Assembly (NCBI GenBank): GCA_040081075.1
Contig: JBEBHJ010000008.1
Span: forward strand, 12,485-76,484
Length of the DNA stretch: 64,000 nucleotides
Source: JANJUB01 sp040081075
GTDB taxonomy: Bacteria > Armatimonadota > Fimbriimonadia > Fimbriimonadales > Fimbriimonadaceae
Direction: 5' to 3'
Within the stretch, counting starts at the first letter, position 1. Each line of letters starts with the position of its first letter. The notes below the pieces were generated by a model that was given only the letters and a program-made list of their open reading frames with translations, did no database searches and was not told the origin of the DNA. Positions 7,205-15,800 of this stretch are shown piece after piece. Made by a program: the position numbers and the translations under genes.

Positions 7205-9643
7205 ATGATTTATTCCCACGAGTTCGAAGTTGGGGGCAGGACCCTCAGCGTCGAGACTGGACGCGTTGCTAACCAAGCAGGTGGCGCCGTCCTACTGGGC
7301 ATGGGCGAAACCGTTATTCTCGGTTGTGCAACCATGTCCGAAAACGCCAAAGAAGGCGTTGACTTTTTACCCCTCGTTTGCGACTATGAAGAGCGCAAAT
7401 ACTCAGTAGGCAAAATTCCTGGCGGATTTATGAAGCGCGGAGGCCGACCTTCAGAAAAGGCGACCCTCGTGTCCCGGCTCATGGATCGCCCCCTACGCCC
7501 GTTGTTCCCTAAGGGGTTACGCAACGACGTTCAAATCATTGCGATGACGTTCGCCGTGGACCAAACATGTCCACCCGATGTTCTTGCAATATGTGCGGCT
7601 GGGGCCGCCCTTGCGATTTCTGACATTCCATTCGGCGGCCCAGTTGCCGGTGTGCGAGTGGGTCGAATTGAAGGCGAGTTTGTCCTCTTCCCAACTCAGG
7701 CTCAAATCCGCGAATCGGATCTCGACCTCGTCGTTGCAGGTCACAAAGGTGCGATCTCGATGGTCGAAGCTGGTGCAAACGAAGTGAGCGAAACCGACAT
7801 GCATGCGGCTCTGAACTTCGCCCACGAAGCAATCAAGCTCATCTGCATCGAATTCGAGAAGTTCGGCAAAATGGTGAACAAGCCAAAGCGCGAAGTAACG
7901 CTCCATAAGATTGACGAAGACGTAAAGAAGGCGATTGAGAAGAAGTTCAAGAAGGACATCGAAAAGACCCTGCTTGCTTCAAAAGATAAAGCGATTCGCG
8001 AAAGTGCACTCAGCGACCTGATCAAAGGCATCGTCACGGCGATGAAGCCGGAATATGAAGGCAAACCCGAAATCATCGGACAACTTTCAGAAGCCGCCGA
8101 CATGGTCGTTAAGGGAGTGGTTCGAGAACTCATCCTTAAGAAGAGTCAACGCCCTGACGGTCGTGGACTGGAGGATATCCGCCAGATCACATGTAACGCT
8201 GGTCTCCTTCCGAAGGTTCACGGGTCCGGTCTCTTTACCCGCGGTCAAACTCAGGTTATGACGGTCCTCACGATCGGAATGCCGGGCGACGCCCAAACCA
8301 TGGACGGACTTGAAGAAGAAGAGAACCGCCGATACATGCACTTCTACAATTTCCCCGCCTATTCAGTGGGTGAAGTAAGGATGATGCGCGGTCCGGGTCG
8401 ACGCGAAGTAGGCCACGGAGCCCTCGCCGAGCGAGCCCTTCGGGCGGTAGTTCCCCTAGATGATCCTCAGTTCCCGTACACGCTGCTTTTGCAATCTGAG
8501 TGCCTTGAGTCAAACGGCTCCACTTCGATGGCATCGGTTTGCGGTTCAACTCTGGCGCTGATGGATGCGGGCATCCCGATCAAGGCACCTGTTGCCGGTA
8601 TCGCCATGGGCCTCATGTCCGATGGCAAAGAGTACAAGGTTCTCACCGACATTATCGGCATGGAAGACTTCTGCGGCGATATGGACTTTAAGGTTGCCGG
8701 AACCCGCGCCGGAATCACCGCGCTCCAGCTTGACACCAAGCTTGACGGTATTCCTGAAGATGTTCTGGGCCGTGCACTGAATCAAGCCAAAACCGCGCGC
8801 CTTCAAATCCTCGATAAGATTGAGGAAGAGATTGCCGCGCCGAGAGCCACGTTCAACTCGAACGCTCCGCAAGTTACGGCCATCAACATCAATCCGGAAA
8901 AGATCGGTGCGGTCATCGGCCCAGGCGGTGCGATGATCAAGAAGATTCAAGCCGCAACCGGAACAAACATTGACATCCAGCAGGATGGCCGTGTGTTGGT
9001 CGGCGGTAGCGATGGTAACAGCGTTGCCGAAGCGATTGCCACGATCAAGAGCCTGACCGACGAACTCGTCATCGGCACCCAGTTCACGGGCAAGGTAACT
9101 CGCCTGATGGGCAAGGGCGCTTTGGTTGAGTTCATCCCTGGCAAGGAAGGCCTTGTTCCAACCGAGCAACTTTCGCCAAACCCAATCCGACGTCCCGACG
9201 ATGTCGTTTCCGAAGGCGATGAGATCACGGTTGTCGTTCACGAGATTGACGGCATGGGCCGAGTGAACTTCACTGCCCTTGGCGTCGCTCAGACGCTTCC
9301 TTCACTTAAGGATAACGAGAACGCTGTTCCCCCAGCTCCATCTGCACGCCCAGCATTTGGCCGCGGTGGAGACCGAGATCGCGGTGGACGCGGTGGCGGT
9401 GATCGAGATCGCGGACGTGGTGGTGACCGAGGCGGACGAGGTGGCGGCGACCGAGATCGCGGCCCACGTCGAGACTTCGATCGCGGCCCTCGAGAGCCAA
9501 GGGATTCAAACAATGATGCACCAAGGGAAGAGCGAGCTGCGGTATCCACCGAAGCCCGAACCCCCGAAGTCCCCGACGCCTTCCCGAAGAAATCTGGCGG
9601 CTCGGAAGAGGACGTAAACGCCAAGTTTCGACCACGACGCTAA
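7205..9643 (+). CDS. pnp: Polynucleotide phosphorylase with RGG-like tail
   Basis: An 812-residue 3'-5' exoribonuclease that degrades RNA phosphorolytically, as part of mRNA turnover. It contains two RNase PH-like domains with the helical linker between them, a KH domain (GAVIGPGGAMIKKIQ, about residue 562 onward) and an S1 domain (about 623-700). Its SD is GGAGG at 7194-7198. The last about 105 residues are an Arg/Gly/Asp-rich low-complexity extension (units such as GRGGDRDRGG), longer than usual for the family and probably disordered and RNA-binding. Confidence 0.97.
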   Translation: MIYSHEFEVGGRTLSVETGRVANQAGGAVLLGMGETVILGCATMSENAKEGVDFLPLVCDYEERKYSVGKIPGGFMKRGGRPSEKATLVSRLMDRPLRPLFPKGLRNDVQIIAMTFAVDQTCPPDVLAICAAGAALAISDIPFGGPVAGVRVGRIEGEFVLFPTQAQIRESDLDLVVAGHKGAISMVEAGANEVSETDMHAALNFAHEAIKLICIEFEKFGKMVNKPKREVTLHKIDEDVKKAIEKKFKKDIEKTLLASKDKAIRESALSDLIKGIVTAMKPEYEGKPEIIGQLSEAADMVVKGVVRELILKKSQRPDGRGLEDIRQITCNAGLLPKVHGSGLFTRGQTQVMTVLTIGMPGDAQTMDGLEEEENRRYMHFYNFPAYSVGEVRMMRGPGRREVGHGALAERALRAVVPLDDPQFPYTLLLQSECLESNGSTSMASVCGSTLALMDAGIPIKAPVAGIAMGLMSDGKEYKVLTDIIGMEDFCGDMDFKVAGTRAGITALQLDTKLDGIPEDVLGRALNQAKTARLQILDKIEEEIAAPRATFNSNAPQVTAININPEKIGAVIGPGGAMIKKIQAATGTNIDIQQDGRVLVGGSDGNSVAEAIATIKSLTDELVIGTQFTGKVTRLMGKGALVEFIPGKEGLVPTEQLSPNPIRRPDDVVSEGDEITVVVHEIDGMGRVNFTALGVAQTLPSLKDNENAVPPAPSARPAFGRGGDRDRGGRGGGDRDRGRGGDRGGRGGGDRDRGPRRDFDRGPREPRDSNNDAPREERAAVSTEARTPEVPDAFPKKSGGSEEDVNAKFRPRR

Positions 9644-9662
9644 GGCGTGGTGATTTGAAATG

Positions 9663-9701
9663 AAAAGGAGGACGCCGAAAGGGTCCTCCTTTTCTTTTTT
9701 T
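9663..9701 (+). terminator. Rho-independent terminator after pnp
   Basis: An 11-bp perfect stem AAAAGGAGGAC (9663-9673) / GTCCTCCTTTT (9683-9693), followed by a T-rich run to 9701, located 20 nt after the pnp stop. Confidence 0.9.
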
Positions 9702-9791
9702 GAGTTAACTAACCTCGAAGCTACCTGGGTAGTCGGTTGAAGTTCACCCGGTGGGTTCCAAAAGCCCCAGGCACTGAAACAATGCAGGCCA

Positions 9792-9812
9792 CTTGAGCGT
9801 AATATACTCATG
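9792..9812 (+). promoter_or_regulatory. HAIR operator (HspR binding site) upstream of dnaJ
   Basis: CTTGAGC (9792-9798), 7 nt, then ACTCATG (9806-9812). The known HAIR consensus is CTTGAGT-N7-ACTCAAG, so 12 of 14 conserved bases match with exact spacing. It ends 13 nt before the dnaJ ATG and overlaps a plausible -10 (TATACT). The repressor HspR is encoded directly after dnaJ, so autoregulation of the operon is strongly implied. Confidence 0.8.
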
Positions 9813-9825
9813 TCATTGAGGCTTT

Positions 9826-10899
9826 ATGGCTAAAGATTATTATGCTGTTCTAGGAGTTAAGCGCAACGCCGATCAAAAGGAGATCAAGTCATCCTATCGA
9901 AAGCTCGCTCGAAAGTTCCACCCGGATGTGAACCCAAACGACAAGCATGCCGAAGCCAAGTTCAAGGAAGTGAGCGAGGCTTACGAAGTTCTTGGCGATG
10001 AAGATAAGCGTAAGCTATACGACCAATATGGCTCGAATTGGGAGGCGGTGAGCCAAGCGGGCGGACAGGCCGGTGGAGCCAACTTCGGCGGTGCCGGTGG
10101 TGGCGGATTTGAGTCCATTTTCGAACAGTTTTTTTCTGGCGGCTTTGGCGGCGGCGGTGCCCATACCCAAGACTTCATGCAAACTCCAGCCGGAGTTGAG
10201 CCCAAGGATATAGAAAAAACGGTTGAACTGACCCTTGAAGAGATTGACACGGGCACAAAGCGGTCCCTCACTTACCAAGCTCTCGATGCATGCAAGTCGT
10301 GTGACGGCACCGGCACCGTCCAGTTGCGTGCCGCCCGGGAATGTACGAATTGCAATGGTTCGGGCCGAGTTCGGGGTCTCATTGGATCGGGCACGTGCCC
10401 AGTTTGCGCCGGTAGCGGCAAGACCACGCTCGAATCGTGCCCTACCTGCAAAGGCGCAGGGACTATGCCCACCGCCAAGAAGGTGGAAGTTACGATTCCG
10501 GCCGGATTTCCTGAGGGCAAAAAATTGCGCGTACCGGGGCGAGGCGTGTTGGGTACGGGCAATCGGGCCGGGGATCTTTACGTAAGCATTCGAGAAGTCC
10601 CCAATTCCAGATTCAAGCGGATTGGCGAGAATCTCGAGCTCGAGCTTGAACTCCCATTTACTACGGCGGCGTTAGGCGGCGAAGTTTCGATTCCCACGCT
10701 TCGGGGCAAGGTAAAAATGCGAATCCCCGAGGGGTCTCAATCGGGCCAGCTCTTCCGCCTGGCGGGACAGGGTATCAGCAAGATGGGCGGCCAGCGCGGC
10801 GATCTGGTTGCACGGCTCAAGATAACCGTTCCTAAAAAGCCGACGGAAGCCCAGCGTAAACTTCTCGCGGAGCTCGCTGCTTTGGAGGTTGCCACTTGA
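9826..10899 (+). CDS. dnaJ: Molecular chaperone DnaJ
   Basis: A 357-residue Hsp40 co-chaperone that stimulates the DnaK ATPase and delivers unfolded clients. It has a J domain (1-70) with the HPD motif at 32-34, a Gly/Phe-rich linker (about 75-125) and a zinc centre with four CxxCxGxG units (about 157-164, 174-181, 192-199, 206-213). C-terminal substrate-binding domains follow. The HAIR site and the overlapping hspR gene indicate heat-shock control. dnaK and grpE are not in the window. Confidence 0.97.
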   Translation: MAKDYYAVLGVKRNADQKEIKSSYRKLARKFHPDVNPNDKHAEAKFKEVSEAYEVLGDEDKRKLYDQYGSNWEAVSQAGGQAGGANFGGAGGGGFESIFEQFFSGGFGGGGAHTQDFMQTPAGVEPKDIEKTVELTLEEIDTGTKRSLTYQALDACKSCDGTGTVQLRAARECTNCNGSGRVRGLIGSGTCPVCAGSGKTTLESCPTCKGAGTMPTAKKVEVTIPAGFPEGKKLRVPGRGVLGTGNRAGDLYVSIREVPNSRFKRIGENLELELELPFTTAALGGEVSIPTLRGKVKMRIPEGSQSGQLFRLAGQGISKMGGQRGDLVARLKITVPKKPTEAQRKLLAELAALEVAT

Positions 10900-11300
10900 G
10901 ACCCGAGAGTCAACCCGTTTACATGATCGGAGTAGCAGCCCAGCTTTGCAACGTTCACCCTCAAACTCTGCGACAATATGAGCGTCTTGGACTCGTCGTG
11001 CCCTCCCGAGTTGGGGCTAAAAACCGGCTCTACAGTGAATACGACATCTTGCGTGTGAAGCGCATTCAGCGACTAACCCAACAAATGGGGGTGAATCTTG
11101 CCGGAGTCGAGCTCATCCTGCGATTGCTAGAAGACTTGGAGCACCTAAAGGCAGATTTTGAGGTACAGATGATGGAGTTTCATGCCGAAGCGGAGCGGCG
11201 CATCCAGATGATCGCTTCAGGGAGCACCGTGCCAATTCGAAGAGATGAGAGCCTATTGCCGGTCCCGAATATTCGGTTTGATCGCAAAGTTGACCTATAA
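10896..11300 (+). CDS. hspR: MerR-family heat-shock repressor HspR
   Basis: A 134-residue MerR-type regulator. The winged-helix part (about residues 8-75) shows the HspR signature: VHPQTLRQYERLGLV, then RLYSEYDILRVKRIQRLTQ, then GVNLAGVELIL. A coiled segment follows. The likely start is TTG 10896, overlapping the dnaJ stop by 4 bases (TTGA); ATG 10923 is an alternative. HspR represses chaperone genes by binding HAIR, usually with DnaK as co-repressor, and a HAIR-like site lies upstream of this operon. Confidence 0.9.
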   Translation: MRPESQPVYMIGVAAQLCNVHPQTLRQYERLGLVVPSRVGAKNRLYSEYDILRVKRIQRLTQQMGVNLAGVELILRLLEDLEHLKADFEVQMMEFHAEAERRIQMIASGSTVPIRRDESLLPVPNIRFDRKVDL

Positions 11301-11315
11301 GGGTAGGATCAAACA

Positions 11316-11999
11316 TTGAAACGCGGATTCACCTTGATTGAGTTGCTCGTAGTTATCGCGATCATCGCGATACTTGCCGCGATTCTGTTTCCCGTGTTTG
11401 CCCGCGCGAAAGAAGCCGCCAAGAAAGCCACCTGCCTCACACACATGCGCCAAATCGGGGTTTCGTTCATGCTATACATGAGTGATAGCGACGACCTGTT
11501 ACCGGATGCTCGCGGTTTGAAGGCCTCGTTTGGTGATGGGTACCGCCCTTGGACAACCTGGCCACCCAGCGATCCGCGATGCGGATGGGCTACCACCCTT
11601 CTCCGGCCGTACACGAAGAGCAGTGAGATTTGGTTCTGCCCGTCCTCGAAGAGCGTGTTTGATGGGATTACTCAAGCCACTCAACTAGAAAGCGGGAAAG
11701 TGGCCTCAACCTATTGGATGTGGCGATTCGACCAGATTAGCGACCCCGTGCCCACGGATAACCTTTGGGGGAAGTCAGAAGTTCAGGCCATTGCTGACTT
11801 GCAAGCCTCAACCGGGCCAACAATCCCATTCCCCAATGGAATAAGTGATATTGCCATGGTGTGGGACCCTTACTTTCCTAAAACTATCCCTTCGGCACCG
11901 GTTTCCGTTCGCGGTAAGGCCGTACATGTGGGAGGGATGAACATCCTTTACCTAGACTGGCATGCCAAGTTCAACAAAGATCGCCGGATCGATAACTAG
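11316..11999 (+). CDS. Type II secretion/type IV pilus-like pseudopilin (H-X9-D type)
   Basis: A 227-residue protein with a TTG start and a prepilin leader cut by a prepilin peptidase: KRG|FTLIELLVVIAIIAIL, with Glu at mature position 5 and a hydrophobic helix. The C-terminus carries HVGGMNILYLDW, an H followed by nine residues and an acidic D, the form common in Armatimonadota and Planctomycetota pseudopilins (usually DG; here DW). It begins 15 nt after hspR. Its partner secretion apparatus is not in the window. Confidence 0.88.
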   Translation: MKRGFTLIELLVVIAIIAILAAILFPVFARAKEAAKKATCLTHMRQIGVSFMLYMSDSDDLLPDARGLKASFGDGYRPWTTWPPSDPRCGWATTLLRPYTKSSEIWFCPSSKSVFDGITQATQLESGKVASTYWMWRFDQISDPVPTDNLWGKSEVQAIADLQASTGPTIPFPNGISDIAMVWDPYFPKTIPSAPVSVRGKAVHVGGMNILYLDWHAKFNKDRRIDN

Positions 12000-12367
12000 C
12001 CGCCTGGAAGCGGACGCCCCATATCTTTGTAAATTTTTACGATAAGGGCTGCGTTAGTTTTTGCCTTGGCGTGATTCGGGTCCGTTTTCAAAATCTCGCG
12101 ATACAGCTTGAGTGAGTTTGGATATTTTTCCCGTGGTGGGAGCGCTGGGCTAACCATGATTGCCTCGGCGTAGCTAAAAGTGGCGTTGATGTAGGCCTTT
12201 TTCAGCTTTGCATCCTTGCTGTTCTTAAAGAATGCTTTTCGCGCGTTCGAACACTTGGTTTCGAGGGTCTTGAGCATGGCTTTCTCCTCTTTATCGTTTG
12301 TCGGCGGCTTTTGTGCCAGTGCTGGCCCAACGAGGAGTAGCGGGAGCAAAGCGGAGATCAACTTCAT
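11996..12367 (-). CDS. Small exported protein with TPR-like helices
   Basis: A 123-residue protein with a clear signal peptide (KLISALLPLLLVGPALA, cut before QK). The mature part is helical and resembles one TPR-like unit near the C-terminus (YREILKTDPNHAKAKTNAAL). Its stop overlaps the convergent pseudopilin stop by 3 bases. Function unknown. Confidence 0.7.
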   Translation of the reverse strand: MKLISALLPLLLVGPALAQKPPTNDKEEKAMLKTLETKCSNARKAFFKNSKDAKLKKAYINATFSYAEAIMVSPALPPREKYPNSLKLYREILKTDPNHAKAKTNAALIVKIYKDMGRPLPGG

Positions 12368-12463
12368 GAAATGAGTTTACCGCTTCTCATCCTATACTCC
12401 ACAAAGGAATATCATTCATAATTCAATGCGATTGGCCTGGATTTTGCAGGGAGAATAACAACT

Positions 12464-12832
12464 ATGTTTATTGCAGGAATTTTTGATGCCCCGGACGGTA
12501 AACCAGATTCTTGGTATCAGCCCGCACTGCTGCCCTTTGCCCTACTCTTGTTTGGTGCCCTCATATTCGCGGGCGGAGTGCTGCAAGATCAGCGTAATAT
12601 GACGAAAACGCCGGCCCGTTGGGTTGGATTCGGCCTGATTTGCTTAGCGACGTTTCTTGGGTTCACGAAGACGATGTACACCATGGATCCAATGTACAAG
12701 GCCCTCATCACCGAATATCCAAAGCGCTGGTTGTGGATGCATTACGGCGCCTTCCTGGTTCCCCTCCTCTCAGCGGCAGCTGCCCTAGGTTGGAACTGGT
12801 GGGAAAAGAAGCAAAAGGAGTTTCTCAGTTAA
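12464..12832 (+). CDS. Small membrane protein, three predicted helices
   Basis: A 122-residue protein with hydrophobic segments at about 22-42, 52-70 and 92-112, and a Lys-rich C-terminus (WWEKKQKEFLS) that suggests a cytoplasmic tail. No family recognised. It is followed by a strong bidirectional terminator shared with rpoB. Confidence 0.7.
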   Translation: MFIAGIFDAPDGKPDSWYQPALLPFALLLFGALIFAGGVLQDQRNMTKTPARWVGFGLICLATFLGFTKTMYTMDPMYKALITEYPKRWLWMHYGAFLVPLLSAAAALGWNWWEKKQKEFLS

Positions 12833-12848
12833 ACCTGACTTAGCCAAA

Positions 12849-12890
12849 AAGAATACCCCCAATCATGTGATTGGGGGTATTCTTGGTTTT
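12849..12890. terminator. Bidirectional terminator between the 12464 gene and rpoB
   Basis: A 17-bp perfect inverted repeat (12849-12865 / 12868-12884) with a C5/G5 core, flanked by AAAAA on the left and TTTT on the right, so it can terminate both converging transcripts. Confidence 0.88.
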
Positions 12891-12899
12891 GGGCCTCGC

Positions 12900-15800
12900 T
12901 TAGTTAAAGAACCCAACGCTTCGGGCCAATCTCAGGTCATCCGGTGAGCCTAGTTCATCCAGATCCTTGAGTGGCAGTTCCTTGTTGTTTCGATCTTCGA
13001 CCGAAACCTTAAGGCAAAGCGATCTAAGCTCGTTTACAAGGATTTTGAACGACTCTGGGATTCCTGGCTCGCTCAGCGTTTCACCCTTAACGATGCTCTC
13101 GTAGGCTTTTACACGACCTGTAACGTCATCCGACTTGATCGTGAGCAACTCTTGGAGGGTGTAGGCTGCGCCGTACGCTTCAAGTGCCCAGACTTCCATT
13201 TCTCCAAATCGCTGACCACCGAACTGCGCCTTACCACCGAGCGGCTGCTGAGTGACCAAAGAGTACGGGCCGATGGACCGGGCGTGGATCTTTTCATCCG
13301 CAAGGTGCTCCAGCTTCAGCATGTAGATCGTTCCAACCGTGATTGGATTCGGCACATCTTCGCCCGTCAAACCGTCACGAAGTCTTGATTTCATTGACGT
13401 AGCGTCAAGTCCTGCTCGTCGGAAAGCGTTATGTTCAATCCTCTCCAGAATCGAAGCATAAACTTCCTTGTTCGCCTTAAATGGCTTGCCGTTTTCAAGC
13501 ACTTCCTCGGGCTCCCACGTTTCAAGATCAATCTCAAGCAAGTCTTCAACCTTCTTGGTAGAAGGCGCGGCTAAGATTCGCGATACTCGCTCAAGATTAT
13601 CTTGGTCGAGCTCGTGCAATTTCGCGGTGATGTTCTCAAAGATTGTATCGGCGTGATCGGCCTTTCCAATCTTGATGTTCAGACCGAGTTCGCCGTTTAC
13701 ATAGGCACCGAGAACTTGTCGCTTCATGTGCTGCGAAAGGCGCTCCATCTCGTCCATTACCTCGTGCTCCGTTGCTCCTTCGAACGCCGGACAGACGTAG
13801 CGCACACCAAGGTGCTTGCCAACGTATCCGAGGTGAGTTTCGAGGATCTGACCGATGTTCATTCGGCTTGGAACGCCGAGCGGGTTCAAGACGATATCAA
13901 CCGGAGTGCCATCCGCTAGGAACGGCATATCTTCCAGAGGAAGAATCTTCGAGATAACACCTTTGTTACCGTGTCGTCCCGCCATCTTATCGCCCACCAT
14001 CAGCTTTCGCTTTTGGGCAATATAGACTTGGACGGTCATGTTTGTACCGGCGGGTAGTTCGTCTCCCGGGATTTGGATTAGCGGCTCTTCCGTGATATCG
14101 CAAATCAGGCGATCTCGCTTCTTAGATTCCTTGTAAACCTTGTTAATCGAAGGCGAAAGATATTTGTAGCGGCTGAAAACCTTGACATCGACAATCGTTC
14201 CCTTCTCACCGTGAGGCAATCGGAGCGAAACGTCACGAGTTTCCTCGGCTTTCTTACCAAAGATGGCGATAATCAGGCGCTCTTCAGCGGTCATTTCAAC
14301 TTGACCCTTCGGAGCAACCTTTCCGACCAAGATGTCCTCCGGTCGAACTTCCGCACCAATCCGAATAATTCCGTTCTCGTCCAGATCCTTTAAGGCCTCC
14401 TCGCCCACGTTCGGAATGTCGCGCGTGATTTCTTCTGGTCCGAGCTTGGTGTCCACCGCTTCGCTTTCGTGGCGCTCGATATGGATGGACGTGTAAACAT
14501 CATCCTTAACCATGCGCTCACTAATGAGAATAGCGTCCTCATAGTTGTATCCACCCCAAGGCATAAATGCAACGAGAACGTTTTGGCCAAGAGCCAGCCG
14601 TCCGTCATCACAGCATGCACCGTCGGCGAGGGTGTCGTCCTTCAGAACGCGCTGTCCCGGGAACACAACCGGGCTGTGAGTGAAGCAAGTCGACTTGTTA
14701 CTCTGCACCATGTGCATCAGCTTATAGGTGTCAATGTCGCCTTCGTCGGTTTTGATCTTGATTTCAAGCGACGTAACAGTTTCAACGGTTCCGCTACGAC
14801 GGGCAATCACGGCTGCGCCTGAGTCGACAGCCGCAACCCGCTCGTATCCGGTTCCAACGATCGGAGCGTCAGAACGCAAGCAAGGTACGCCTTGTCGTTG
14901 CATGTTGGCACCCATCAGAGCACGGTTTGCGTCGTCGTTCTCTAGGAACGGAATCAAGGCCGTTGCGACCGAAATAATCTGTACCGGCGAAACGTCCATG
15001 AGGTCGATTCGATCTCGTGCGACGGTTGGGTAGCTCGCGCCGCCAAGGTCACCTCCCGCACAGCGAACTTGGTGTTGCTCCACCATGATCATGCGATTTT
15101 CGTCGGTAACAGTGTCCGCCGGAGCAACCAGCAAGCCAGACTCTTCTTGAGCTGTCATGTAGATGATTTCCTCCGAAACCTGACCCTTGGTTACCTTGCG
15201 GTAAGGCGTCATGATAAAGCCATATTCGTCTACACGAGCGTGCGTCGTGAGCTGACTGATGAGACCGATGTTTGGGCCTTCTGGTGTTTCAATCGGACAG
15301 ATACGACCGTAGTGAGATCGGTGAACGTCTCGAACTTCAAGCTTGGCGCTGGTTCGTTGCAAACCACCGGGGCCGAGGCTGGATAAACGTCGCTTGTTCG
15401 TGATTTCCGAAAGCGGGTTCGTTTGGTCCATAAACGTCGAAAGCTGGTTTGAGGAGAAGAAGCTCTTGATGGACGCGCTGACTGGCTTGACGCTAAGAAT
15501 GATGCCCGGTAGGAGATTCTCCTGATCGGTCGAGGTCATTCGTTCTCGGGCGACCTTTTCCATTCGAACGAATCCCAGTCGCAACTGGCTTTGCAGTAGC
15601 TCACCAACTGAGCGTACGCGCTTGTTTTTCAAGTCGTCAATGTCATCTCGTCGCGCCTCACTTCGCAGGTATGGCTCCATTTCCATGAGCACGCCGGCGA
15701 GATCCTCAGCGGTGAGGTTTCGAACCTTGATCGGAACATCAAACCCTACTTTCTGGTTGATGAATCTTCGACCGACCTTTCCGAGGTCGTAGCGTTTAAC

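Noticed and set aside
8546..9241. 231-codon minus-strand frame opposite pnp
   Set aside because: Antisense shadow of the PNPase RNase PH, KH and S1 region.
9352..9490. Short GC-rich DNA repeats that could look like a CRISPR or minisatellite
   Set aside because: They are codon-level repeats of the RGG-like PNPase tail, in frame and without spacer structure.
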